DNA from: Proteiniphilum sp.
GTDB lineage: Bacteria; Bacteroidota; Bacteroidia; Bacteroidales; Dysgonomonadaceae
NCBI GenBank assembly: GCA_015478855.1
Contig: JADMKJ010000026.1
Span: 33,101 to 97,100 of the forward strand
DNA: 64,000 nucleotides
Reading direction: 5' to 3'
The translations under genes and the position numbers were made by a program. Positions 52,515-59,995 of the stretch are shown piece by piece. Every line of letters starts with the position of its first letter. The stretch's first letter is position 1. The notes under the pieces were generated by a model. The model was not told the origin of the DNA. It was given only the letters and a program-made list of their open reading frames with translations, and did not search any database.

Positions 52515-53711
52515 TTACCAGGTGTTATTATATGCCTCCAGTGCTTTTTCGAGTACCGTCAGCGCGTTGTCCAGGTCTTCCCTGTTAAGTACATATGCGA
52601 TGCGTACTTCGTTCCGCCCCAGGCCGGGTGTGACGTAAAAACCGGATGCCGGCGCCATGAAGATGGTTTGATCTTTATAACGGAAATCGGAGAGGCACCA
52701 GGCACAGAAGGCGTCGGCATCGTCCACCGGCAGTCGCGCCAGCGTATAAAAAGCTCCTTGCGGCATGGGGGAGTAGACACCGGGGATTTTATTGAGCCGC
52801 TCTATCAGGAAATCACGTCTGCTTTTATACTCATCAAAGTTGTGCTGCATGTAATCACCATTCTCCTGCAGTGATGCATTGGCTGCGATCTGTCCTATAA
52901 GTGGCGGACTCAGGCGTGCCTGACAGAACTTCATCACCGTGTCGTGCACCCTGCGGTTTTTGGTGATCAACGCACCTATACGGATACCACATTCGCTGTA
53001 TCGCTTCGACACGGAATCGATCAGCACCACGTTCTCTTCCACTCCCTCCAGATGACATGCAGAAACATACGGGGTATCATTGTAGATAAACTCTCTGTAC
53101 ACTTCATCAGAGAAGAGATAGATATTGAACTTCTTCACCAGGACTCTGATCTGCTCCATCTCCTGAGGTGTGTAGACATAGCCGGTAGGGTTGTTGGGAT
53201 TACAAATCAGGATACCTTTTGTACGTTCATTGATCAGCTCCTCGAATGCTTCAATGGGTGGGAGTGCAAAGCCCGACTCCATGGTAGAGGGGACAGAGCG
53301 TATAACCGCTCCGGCGGAGATGGCGAAAGCCATATAGTTGGCATATGCCGGCTCGGGGATGATGATCTCATCACCCGGGTTCAGGCAGGCCATAAAAGCA
53401 TAGAGCACAGCTTCCGAGCCACCCGCAGTCACAATGATCTCCTCGGGTGTGAGGTTGATATTGTACTTCTTATAATAGTTCACCAGGTTCTTCCTGTAAT
53501 AGCGATAGCCGTCACTGGGACTGTACTCCAGTGTGGTGCGGTCGATCCGGCGGATCGCTTCAAGCGCAGAAAGGGGTGAGGGCAGATCGGGTTGTCCGAT
53601 ATTGAGGTGATACACTTTCACACCGCATTCTTTGGCGGCATCAGACAATGGTGCTAATTTTCGTATAGGTGATGCGGGCATTCGCATTCCCCGCTGAGAA
53701 ATATCAGGCAT
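52515..53711 (-). CDS. PLP-dependent class I aminotransferase
   Basis: The 398-aa cytosolic enzyme transfers amino groups between an amino acid and a 2-oxoacid. Visible blocks are GVKVYHLNIGQPDLPSP, EIIVTAGGSEAVLYAFMACL, ILICNPNNPTGYVYT, SDEVYREFIY, and SVSKRYSECGIRIGAL with the PLP-binding Lys. RIAYVLNREDL carries the substrate carboxylate-binding Arg. It resembles the AspC/aromatic aminotransferase group, but the substrate is not certain. The divergent upstream region has a -7 box for it at 53768-53775. Confidence 0.92.
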   Translation of the reverse strand: MPDISQRGMRMPASPIRKLAPLSDAAKECGVKVYHLNIGQPDLPSPLSALEAIRRIDRTTLEYSPSDGYRYYRKNLVNYYKKYNINLTPEEIIVTAGGSEAVLYAFMACLNPGDEIIIPEPAYANYMAFAISAGAVIRSVPSTMESGFALPPIEAFEELINERTKGILICNPNNPTGYVYTPQEMEQIRVLVKKFNIYLFSDEVYREFIYNDTPYVSACHLEGVEENVVLIDSVSKRYSECGIRIGALITKNRRVHDTVMKFCQARLSPPLIGQIAANASLQENGDYMQHNFDEYKSRRDFLIERLNKIPGVYSPMPQGAFYTLARLPVDDADAFCAWCLSDFRYKDQTIFMAPASGFYVTPGLGRNEVRIAYVLNREDLDNALTVLEKALEAYNNTW

Positions 53712-53767
53712 AGTGACTACAATGATTGATGAATGTAAATAAAACTTACAATCTTTTATGTAGGGAG

Positions 53768-53775
53768 CAAAGGTA
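53768..53775 (-). promoter_or_regulatory. Candidate -7 box for the aminotransferase operon
   Basis: TACCTTTG on the minus strand fits TAnnTTTG exactly, about 57 nt before the ATG. No -33 TTTG is present. Confidence 0.45.
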
Positions 53776-53904
53776 ATAAAAAAGTTTCCCTTTCATTTGA
53801 TTTTTTTCTTTCTTTATGGATATTGATCCGGCATTATTTGAGTGGCCACAGTATAAAATTGAAACCTATACGTGGCATTAACACTTATTGTGCATAAACC
53901 GGAA

Positions 53905-53933
53905 TTTGATATGGGAGATTATTCCTACTTTTG
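53905..53933 (+). promoter_or_regulatory. Candidate promoter for the GH16-like lipoprotein
   Basis: TTTG (53905-53908) and TACTTTTG (53926-53933) are both exact, with a slightly short 17-nt spacer. The leader is about 90 nt. Confidence 0.5.
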
Positions 53934-54029
53934 CATTGTTAAAAACTGATCAGGGAGATGGGTAGATCATCTTAACATCACTTTGAATGTGAACGATTCG
54001 TACACCTGAACTATAATTAAAGAAATATA

Positions 54030-54836
54030 ATGAATAAAATCTCACACTTACTATTGATAGCGATGTTTGTTGCAGGCCTCTATTCCTGCAACGGACAAAA
54101 AAAGAACGAAGAAGAAAAGGCAAGGAAAGGATGGACACTTGTTTGGGAGGATGATTTCGATGAGTCGTTGGATGCAAATGCCTGGTCAAAAACAGCCAAG
54201 GGAAAACAGCATATGAACAGATACATGAGTCAGCATGACGGGCTTTATCTTGTTCAGGAGGGTAACCTTGTGTTGCGGGCCGTTGAAAATTCGGCTCCCA
54301 ACGACACGATGCCTTTCCTCACCGGTGGAATCACCAGAGAAGGCGTGAAGAAGCAAAAAATCAGCAGGATTGAGGTCAGAGCAAGGATGAACCCGGCTGT
54401 GGGAGCAACCCATTACTTTTCACTTCTGCCGGCAGACAGGGCGAAAAACATCACCATCGACTTTATGGAACGATATGGAGTGGATGAGTTCGTCTATCAG
54501 TCCGTCTCCTCTGAATATACCACCACAGAGGGTATGCCCGACAACCCGCCATCAAGTGCACTGGTAGGCGTGAATCCCAACCTGTTCCAAATATACAGTG
54601 TAGAGAAATATCCCGACAGCCTTGTCTTTTATGTGAATGATATCCGTACGAAGAAATATCCCCGGATCCTTACTGATATGCCAGGTCAGTTTCCGTTTGA
54701 CGATCAGGATTTTGAACTTTTCCTGGGCATTAGGCTGAACAGTGATACTGATGCGGCCGGACTACCTGCGGACATGCTGATCGACTGGGTCAGGGTTTAC
54801 GAACCTGCTCCTGTGATACCGACTAAAGAAAAATAA
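54030..54836 (+). CDS. GH16-like lipoprotein, probably lacking the catalytic nucleophile
   Basis: The 268-aa protein has a lipobox (AGLYSC, Cys20) and a concanavalin-type sandwich of the GH16 family. GWTLVWEDDFDESLDANAW is the usual start, ISRIEVRARMNPAVG the middle and MLIDWVRVYEP the usual end. In GH16 the active site reads E-x-D-x-(x)-E. Here the stretch is TIDFMERYG (about 149-157), with Thr at the nucleophile position while the Asp and second Glu remain. It may be a glycan-binding protein derived from an enzyme, or use another mechanism. It is a single gene with its own promoter and terminator. Confidence 0.8.
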   Translation: MNKISHLLLIAMFVAGLYSCNGQKKNEEEKARKGWTLVWEDDFDESLDANAWSKTAKGKQHMNRYMSQHDGLYLVQEGNLVLRAVENSAPNDTMPFLTGGITREGVKKQKISRIEVRARMNPAVGATHYFSLLPADRAKNITIDFMERYGVDEFVYQSVSSEYTTTEGMPDNPPSSALVGVNPNLFQIYSVEKYPDSLVFYVNDIRTKKYPRILTDMPGQFPFDDQDFELFLGIRLNSDTDAAGLPADMLIDWVRVYEPAPVIPTKEK

Positions 54837-54863
54837 TAGGAATTGAATCACAAAGCTTTTACG

Positions 54864-54907
54864 AGAGATTCATCAGGTGGTAAGATGCCACCCGGTGGAT
54901 CTCTTTT
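54864..54907 (+). terminator. Strong terminator after the GH16-like gene
   Basis: A 17-position stem with one A-C mismatch (54864-54880 with 54888-54904) closes a 7-nt loop and is followed by T-rich sequence. It ends 4 nt before the convergent queF stop. Confidence 0.85.
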
Positions 54908-54910
54908 GTT

Positions 54911-55369
54911 TTAAATTGGAAATGAGTGTGTAAACAGTCGCTCCTCGGCCAGCTTTTCATATTTGGTACCATTGCGGCCGTAGTTGGCATAGGGATATAT
55001 ACTGATACCTCCACGGGGAGTGAAGATGCCGGTAACCTCGATATATTTGGGATCCATCAACCGAATAAGGTCTTTCATGATGATATTTACGCAATCTTCA
55101 TGAAAAGCACCGTGATTACGGAAGCTGAAGAGATATAGCTTGAGACTCTTGCTCTCCACCATCTTCACCTCGGGGATATAATCGATGCGGATGGTGGCGA
55201 AATCGGGTTGCCCGGTGATGGGGCAGAGGCTGGTGAACTCCGGACAATCGAACGTTACCCAGTAGTCATTTCCCTGGTGTTTGTTCACGAACGCTTCCAG
55301 TATCTCCGGCGCGTAATCCTGCCTGTATTCTGTTTTACCACCCAGGTGGCTGAGATTATCCTGTTGCAT
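54911..55369 (-). CDS. queF: NADPH-dependent preQ0 reductase QueF
   Basis: The enzyme reduces the nitrile of 7-cyano-7-deazaguanine (preQ0) to preQ1 in queuosine synthesis. At 152 aa it is the short, single-module type. The active-site Cys is in [14 protein letters not shown], and [22 protein letters not shown] is the QueF motif with the NADPH-binding segment. The frame opens at 55396 (MYHIKHRFH), but the ATG at 55369 ([15 protein letters not shown]) matches the normal N-terminus. It follows queC on the same strand and is probably in its operon. Confidence 0.96.
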   Translation of the reverse strand: MQQDNLSHLGGKTEYRQDYAPEILEAFVNKHQGNDYWVTFDCPEFTSLCPITGQPDFATIRIDYIPEVKMVESKSLKLYLFSFRNHGAFHEDCVNIIMKDLIRLMDPKYIEVTGIFTPRGGISIYPYANYGRNGTKYEKLAEERLFTHSFPI

Positions 55370-55401
55370 ATGAAATCTGTGTTTAATGTGATACATTCAG
55401 T

Positions 55402-56070
55402 TTACTTTCCTCTTTCTGCCATATACTCCTGCAGACCCTTGTTGCGCAGAAGGCATGCAGGACAATGGCCACATCCTGCGGCGAGAATACCATTGTAGCA
55501 GGTGAGGGTTTCATTTTTCACAATATCAAAGACACCCAGTTCATCAGCCAGCTGCCACACCTGTTTCTTGTTGGACCACATCAGTGGTGTGTGAATCACG
55601 AACTGCTTGTCCATGGCCAGGTTGAGGGTGGTATTGGCAGAACGGATAAAGGTATCCCTGCAGTCGGGGTAACCGCTGTAGTCGGCTTCCGATACACCTG
55701 TCACTAGGTGGCGTATATTCTGCGCATAGGCGAGAGTGGCTGCAAAGGTGAGAAACAGCAGGTTTCTTCCGGGGACGAAGGTGTTGGGATAGGAACCGGC
55801 AGGCTTCTCTTTGTCCATCAGCATGGTGGCGTCAGTGAGTGAGTTGGGTGCCAGATGCGAGATGATGTTCGCTTCGAGGATACGAAAGGGTGTTTCAGCC
55901 ATCTCCGCTATTCGCCGTGCATTCTCCACCTCCTGTGAGTGGCGTTGTCCATAGGTGAAACAGAGAGCGTAGGTTTTTCTGAAATGCTGCTTAGCCCAGT
56001 AAAGGCAGGTGGTGGAATCCTGTCCGCCTGAAAAGAGGACGAGTGCATCCTGATTGCTGTATTCATTCAT
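55402..56070 (-). CDS. queC: 7-cyano-7-deazaguanine (preQ0) synthase QueC
   Basis: The 222-aa ATP-dependent enzyme makes preQ0 from 7-carboxy-7-deazaguanine and ammonia. The PP-loop [17 protein letters not shown] is at residues 11-27, [15 protein letters not shown] and [16 protein letters not shown] are typical, and a C-terminal four-Cys zinc site is formed by Cys residues in ETLTCYNG and [12 protein letters not shown]. With queF it gives two steps of queuosine synthesis; queD and queE are not in this window. A perfect -7 box lies upstream (56130-56137). Confidence 0.96.
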   Translation of the reverse strand: MNEYSNQDALVLFSGGQDSTTCLYWAKQHFRKTYALCFTYGQRHSQEVENARRIAEMAETPFRILEANIISHLAPNSLTDATMLMDKEKPAGSYPNTFVPGRNLLFLTFAATLAYAQNIRHLVTGVSEADYSGYPDCRDTFIRSANTTLNLAMDKQFVIHTPLMWSNKKQVWQLADELGVFDIVKNETLTCYNGILAAGCGHCPACLLRNKGLQEYMAERGK

Positions 56071-56129
56071 TCTTCTTTGTTTTTATGTGGTTTCCTAAGC
56101 TACACAGAGAAGCTATTGCTTTTCACCGG

Positions 56130-56137
56130 CAAAGGTA
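56130..56137 (-). promoter_or_regulatory. Candidate -7 box for queC-queF
   Basis: TACCTTTG on the minus strand fits TAnnTTTG exactly, 60 nt before the queC ATG. The 50-nt leader showed no preQ1 aptamer I could fold. Confidence 0.45.
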
Positions 56138-56220
56138 TGAATATTTCAGGAATTTGTATAGCATACCTTGAAGAAGATGGCGGTGTGTAGGTATAACAGG
56201 TTACTGATATGTATGCAATC

Positions 56221-56255
56221 AAAAAAGCCGCTCAAATTTCACAATCTAAACGGCT
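56221..56255 (-). terminator. Orphan intrinsic terminator on the minus strand
   Basis: On the minus strand AGCCG pairs with CGGCT (56251-56255 with 56226-56230), and the stem continues through eight A-T and G-T pairs. Six U follow from the A tract at 56221-56226. Confidence 0.6.
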
Positions 56256-56267
56256 CGTCAATTAAGG

Positions 56268-56284
56268 TGTCATATATTATGACA
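56268..56284. repeat. 17-nt palindrome (operator or RNA hairpin)
   Basis: TGTCATA and TATGACA flank TAT in a perfect 7-bp dyad. It lies 6 nt from the minus-strand -7 box, so it may be an operator or the 5' hairpin of a small RNA. Confidence 0.55.
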
Positions 56285-56436
56285 TTACTGCAAAAATAAA
56301 CATTTATTTTATTTAACAACTGCAAAAATGCTTTTTCTTTTGGTTATGAGGTAATAAACCCTCTTTTTCAGTTCAGCTATTTGTAATCTTAACAAATTTG
56401 TAACTTTATTGTAGCCGCAATGTAACATTCATATCG

Positions 56437-56444
56437 TACATTTG
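56437..56444 (+). promoter_or_regulatory. Candidate -7 box for the two-component operon
   Basis: TACATTTG fits TAnnTTTG and lies 33 nt before the regulator ATG. No -33 TTTG is seen. Confidence 0.45.
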
Positions 56445-56477
56445 TGAGGAAGTTTTTCTGCACATTTTATCACTGTT

Positions 56478-57170
56478 ATGGAAGAAAGAATTTTAGTTGT
56501 TGATGATGAGAAAGACATTTGCAACATCCTTCAGTTCAATCTGGAGAATGAAGGTTACATCGTGGATGTCGCCACATCTGCGGAAGAGGCACTGAATAGA
56601 ATAACTGACGTACACCAACTGATCATCCTGGATGTGATGATGGGAGGGATGTCCGGTTTTAAAATGGCTGAGATGCTGCGTAAAGCTGGGAATTATGTAC
56701 CTATCATTTTTCTGACAGCAAAGAACAGAGAAAATGATATGTTAACCGGTTTCTCGCTGGGAGCAGATGATTACATCGCCAAGCCGTTCTCAGTGAGGGA
56801 GGTGCTCGCACGTGTGAGGGCCCTTTTAAAACGTTCCTCACTTATTAAAATGCCTGCCGCGACGAATTGGTCCTATAAAGGATTAACCATTGATATTCCC
56901 GGTAATCGTGTGAAAATAGAGGGCGAGGAGCTGTCACTCACAAAAAAAGAGTTTGAGATCCTTTCACTGATGGCACAGGCTTCTCCCAACCTGCTTACCC
57001 GTTCTGAGATACTCAACAGCGTGTGGGGTGACAATGAGTTTGTGCTGGACAGAACGGTCGATGTACACATTACGCGGTTGAGGAAGAAACTGGGCAGCTA
57101 TGCGCATATCATTGTAAATCGATCGGGATTTGGTTATTATCTGAATATTAGCTCCGGGAATATACAATGA
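56478..57170 (+). CDS. OmpR/PhoB-family response regulator
   Basis: The 230-aa DNA-binding regulator has a receiver (about 1-118; ILVVDDEKDI, phospho-acceptor in LIILDVMM, FLTAKNRENDM, YIAKPF) and a winged helix-turn-helix (about 135-225). The latter shows LSLTKKEFEILSLMAQ, LTRSEILNSVWGD and the recognition helix RTVDVHITRLRKKLG. It is complete. The kinase ATG overlaps its stop by 4 nt (57167-57170), a standard coupled pair. It resembles the RprY/PhoB types of Bacteroidetes, but the stimulus and targets are unknown. Confidence 0.95.
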   Translation: MEERILVVDDEKDICNILQFNLENEGYIVDVATSAEEALNRITDVHQLIILDVMMGGMSGFKMAEMLRKAGNYVPIIFLTAKNRENDMLTGFSLGADDYIAKPFSVREVLARVRALLKRSSLIKMPAATNWSYKGLTIDIPGNRVKIEGEELSLTKKEFEILSLMAQASPNLLTRSEILNSVWGDNEFVLDRTVDVHITRLRKKLGSYAHIIVNRSGFGYYLNISSGNIQ

Positions 57171-58921
57171 GAAAGAAGGGATCATTTAAAAGACGTATCC
57201 TTGCATTCTTCTCGGTGATCATTGCTCTGTTCACCGTGGGGATCATTCTGTTTGAACAGCATCAGATTGAGAAAGAGCGTAGAGAGAGTCTTGAACGAAT
57301 GCTCGATAATGATGCGGAGATAGTCCGCTCCTACCTGAAAGAGAATAATCTGTTATCAGAGGGAGACATCGGTCAGGTTGAAGAGATATTGAGGTATATG
57401 CAACCTGAACTACGCCTTACCATCATCAATAACCAGGGAGCTGTGATGTACGACAACCTGCTGGAGGCTGACAGGATGGAGAATCATCTGCAGCGTCCCG
57501 AGATTGAGAAAAGTATCGCACTGGGCAAGGGGTCAAATATCCGTCTCTCCAGCAGCAACAGTGTGAAATACCTTTACCATGCAAAAAAATATGACGATGC
57601 TTTATTCATACGGGTAGCATTGCCCTATGATGTGGAGCTACAGTCATTTATCAATTCCGGAAACTCATTTGCCTATTATATTCTCCTCTTTTTTGTTGTT
57701 TGTGTGCTGATGATGGTCTATTTCGCCAATCGGTTTTCTAAATCGATGAGAGAGTTGAGAGGATTCTCACTGAATATGAAAAAAGGATCAGCCATACCGC
57801 CCTCATTTATTTTTACTGACGATGAAGTGGGGGAGGTGAGCAGAGATATTGTGGAGAACTATAACCTGTTACAGGAAAACAGGCGTAAGCTGGCGGCTGA
57901 GCGAGAGAAGCTACTACAGCATTTTCAGTTTTCCGAAGAGGGTATTGCCATCTTTTCTGAAGATCAGAAGGAGGTGTACAGCAACTCTCATTTTTTGCAG
58001 TACCTCAACGTGATCCTTGATAAACCCATACTGGAGACAGAGCAGCTTTTCGCCGCTCCCGTTTTTGGAGAGGTTGTCCGTTTTCTTAAAGAGGATAGAC
58101 GGGAGGGTAATATGTACTCCCAGCGCATAGCAAAAAGCGGCAAGCAGTTCAATGTACGAGTCATCATTTTTGATGATCAGAGCTTTGAACTCTATATCAG
58201 TGATATCACCAAGCTGGAGAAAAGACGTCTGCTCAAACAGGAGATGACCAATAACATCGCGCATGAGCTGCGTACACCGGTGACCAGCATCCGCGGTTAT
58301 CTGGAGACTATCCTGAGCCTTTCCGGGAGTAGTGTTGATGAGCGTACCCGAAGTTTTCTCGACAGAGCCTATACGCAGACTATCCGTCTGTCGGAACTGA
58401 TACAGGATATCAGCATGCTCACCAAAATTGAGGATGCCTCCGATCGTTTCGATATGGAGCCGGTGCAGATGAAAGAGCTGTTGAACGACCTGGAAGCCGA
58501 TGTGTCAGATAAGCTCCGAGAGAATGGTGACAACCTCCTGGTTGATGTGAGTGAAAAGGTGGTCATCTATGGAAGCCGTACGCTTCTCTATTCCATCTTC
58601 CGTAATCTGACGGAGAATGCCATCGATTATGCCGGTGAGAAAATAGATATTGTGATACGTTGTTACAGTGAGAACGACGAGGCCTATTATTTTGAATTTT
58701 ATGATAGCGGCACAGGGGTGGCAGAGAAGCACCTGGTGCGTATTTTCGAGCGCTTTTACCGCGTAAATGAGGGCAGAACACGCAATACGGGTGGCTCGGG
58801 ATTGGGGCTCTCCATCGTGAAGAATGCTGTGCTCTTTCACAAAGGAAGCATACTGGCTAAAAATCGCTCTGAAGGAGGACTCTCTTTCCTTATCACTTTC
58901 CCGAAGGTTCGTAAGCAGTAG
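57167..58921 (+). CDS. Sensor histidine kinase, PhoR-like layout
   Basis: The 584-aa membrane kinase probably phosphorylates the regulator just upstream. It has a transmembrane helix at about 11-28, a periplasmic sensor of about 135 residues with YMQPELRLTIINNQGAVMYDN (PAS/double-Cache-like), and a second helix at about 168-188. A HAMP-like linker and a PAS-like segment (FSEEGIAIFSEDQKEVYSN, about 262-355) follow. The H-box is in NNIAHELRTPVTSIRGY (about 362), and the HATPase has NLTENAIDYA, FYDSGTGV, FERFYRV and GGSGLGLSIVKN. All catalytic boxes are intact. Downstream there is a 157-nt gap to nfo. Confidence 0.94.
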   Translation: MRKKGSFKRRILAFFSVIIALFTVGIILFEQHQIEKERRESLERMLDNDAEIVRSYLKENNLLSEGDIGQVEEILRYMQPELRLTIINNQGAVMYDNLLEADRMENHLQRPEIEKSIALGKGSNIRLSSSNSVKYLYHAKKYDDALFIRVALPYDVELQSFINSGNSFAYYILLFFVVCVLMMVYFANRFSKSMRELRGFSLNMKKGSAIPPSFIFTDDEVGEVSRDIVENYNLLQENRRKLAAEREKLLQHFQFSEEGIAIFSEDQKEVYSNSHFLQYLNVILDKPILETEQLFAAPVFGEVVRFLKEDRREGNMYSQRIAKSGKQFNVRVIIFDDQSFELYISDITKLEKRRLLKQEMTNNIAHELRTPVTSIRGYLETILSLSGSSVDERTRSFLDRAYTQTIRLSELIQDISMLTKIEDASDRFDMEPVQMKELLNDLEADVSDKLRENGDNLLVDVSEKVVIYGSRTLLYSIFRNLTENAIDYAGEKIDIVIRCYSENDEAYYFEFYDSGTGVAEKHLVRIFERFYRVNEGRTRNTGGSGLGLSIVKNAVLFHKGSILAKNRSEGGLSFLITFPKVRKQ

Positions 58922-58974
58922 AAAGAATCCTGCGAAGCATTCACAAAAAAGTGGTGCGTTTCATTTTATCGTTG

Positions 58975-58982
58975 TATATTTG
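58975..58982 (+). promoter_or_regulatory. Candidate -7 box for nfo
   Basis: TATATTTG fits TAnnTTTG, giving a leader of about 90 nt to the ATG at 59078. No -33 box is evident. Confidence 0.4.
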
Positions 58983-59077
58983 CTTTTTCTAAAATAAGAT
59001 CGTTTGGAACGACCATGCGCATCATTCACCGCCAAAGGACCATGCGACTTTCATGAAAAGAATAAAAATATTATCGT

Positions 59078-59920
59078 ATGAAATATGTAGGAGCACATAT
59101 CAGCGCATCGGGAGGAGTAGAGAATGCACCGGTAAATGCACACAAAATCGGGGCGGGCGCATTCGCCTTTTTCACAAAAAATCAGCGACAATGGTTTGCC
59201 TCTCCATACACGGAGCTGAACATCGATCTGTTCAGATCACGCTGTGAAGAGCTGGGGTTCTCACCCGATTATATCCTTCCGCACAGCAGCTACCTGATCA
59301 ACCTGGGTAATCCGGGTGAGGAGGAGATCAACAAATCACGTGCCGCCTTCAACGATGAGATGAAGCGGTGTGAGCAGCTGGGCCTGAACAGGCTCAACTT
59401 CCATCCGGGAAGCCATCTGAACAAAATCTCCATCGATGCCTGCCTCGACAGAATTGCCGAATCGATCAATCTGTCGCTGGAAAAAACAAGCGGTGTGACA
59501 GCCGTGATTGAAAACACGGCAGGGCAGGGGACCAACCTGGGGCATACCTTCGAGCAGATTGCGCAGATCATCGACAAGGTAGAGGATAAAAGCAGGGTAG
59601 GTGTCTGTCTTGATACGGCACATACGCTGGCCGCAGGCTACGAGATCAGAACAAGAGAAGGATATGAGGAGACTTTTGATAAGTTCGCTCAGATTGTCGG
59701 GTTCAACTACCTGAAGGGAATGCATATCAACGATTCCAAGAAAGAGCTGGCCTCACGTGTCGACCGTCACGACAGCATTGGCAAGGGTGTGATGAACATG
59801 GATCTCTTCTCCTTTATCATGAATGATCCACGGTTCGATGAGATGCCTCTTATTCTGGAGACTCCCGATGAAACGATCTGGGCTGAAGAGATTCAGTTGC
59901 TCCTTGCCCTACAAAAATAA
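59078..59920 (+). CDS. nfo: Deoxyribonuclease IV (AP endonuclease, EndoIV)
   Basis: The 280-aa zinc TIM-barrel enzyme cuts DNA 5' of abasic sites in base excision repair. It starts [18 protein letters not shown] as in E. coli Nfo. Metal ligands and neighbours are seen in [73 protein letters not shown] and LILETPDE. The length is standard. It complements the AlkD-like glycosylase at the left end of the window. Confidence 0.97.
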   Translation: MKYVGAHISASGGVENAPVNAHKIGAGAFAFFTKNQRQWFASPYTELNIDLFRSRCEELGFSPDYILPHSSYLINLGNPGEEEINKSRAAFNDEMKRCEQLGLNRLNFHPGSHLNKISIDACLDRIAESINLSLEKTSGVTAVIENTAGQGTNLGHTFEQIAQIIDKVEDKSRVGVCLDTAHTLAAGYEIRTREGYEETFDKFAQIVGFNYLKGMHINDSKKELASRVDRHDSIGKGVMNMDLFSFIMNDPRFDEMPLILETPDETIWAEEIQLLLALQK

Positions 59921-59940
59921 ACGTCAGCAGTGACAGCATA

Positions 59941-59975
59941 AAAAAGCGCCGTTTCCCGTGAGAAATGGCGCTTTT
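59941..59975. terminator. Bidirectional terminator between nfo and GH20 gene
   Basis: AAAAGCGCC-G-TTTC (59942-59955) pairs with GAAA-T-GGCGCTTTT (59962-59975) around a 6-nt loop. A and T tracts on both sides fit use in both directions. Confidence 0.88.
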
Positions 59976-59995
59976 GGTTTTAAACATATCGCAGC

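Larger units (their letters stand above)
53712..54029. other. 318-bp divergent region between aminotransferase and GH16-like genes
   Basis: It holds a minus-strand -7 box (53768-53775) and a plus-strand promoter (53905-53933). No ORF or terminator was seen. Confidence 0.55.
56221..56284 (-). ncRNA. Possible small RNA (two hairpins, about 65 nt)
   Basis: Read on the minus strand, a -7 box TATTTTTG (56291-56298) is followed at the expected start by a palindromic hairpin (56268-56284), a 12-nt linker and a terminator hairpin with U tract (56221-56255). No coding region lies on this strand between 56478 and the terminator, so the terminator is not explained by a gene. No known RNA family was recognised. 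Confidence 0.4.
56071..56477. other. 407-bp region between queC and the OmpR-type regulator
   Basis: It holds the queC -7 box (56130-56137), an orphan minus-strand unit of terminator, 17-nt palindrome and -7 box (56221-56298), and the promoter box of the regulator gene (56437-56444). No ORF was found. Confidence 0.6.

Noticed and set aside
56071-56130. preQ1 riboswitch upstream of queC
   Set aside because: AGCTACAC-like sequence occurs, but on the plus strand. The minus-strand leader did not fold into the preQ1 hairpin with an A-rich tail.
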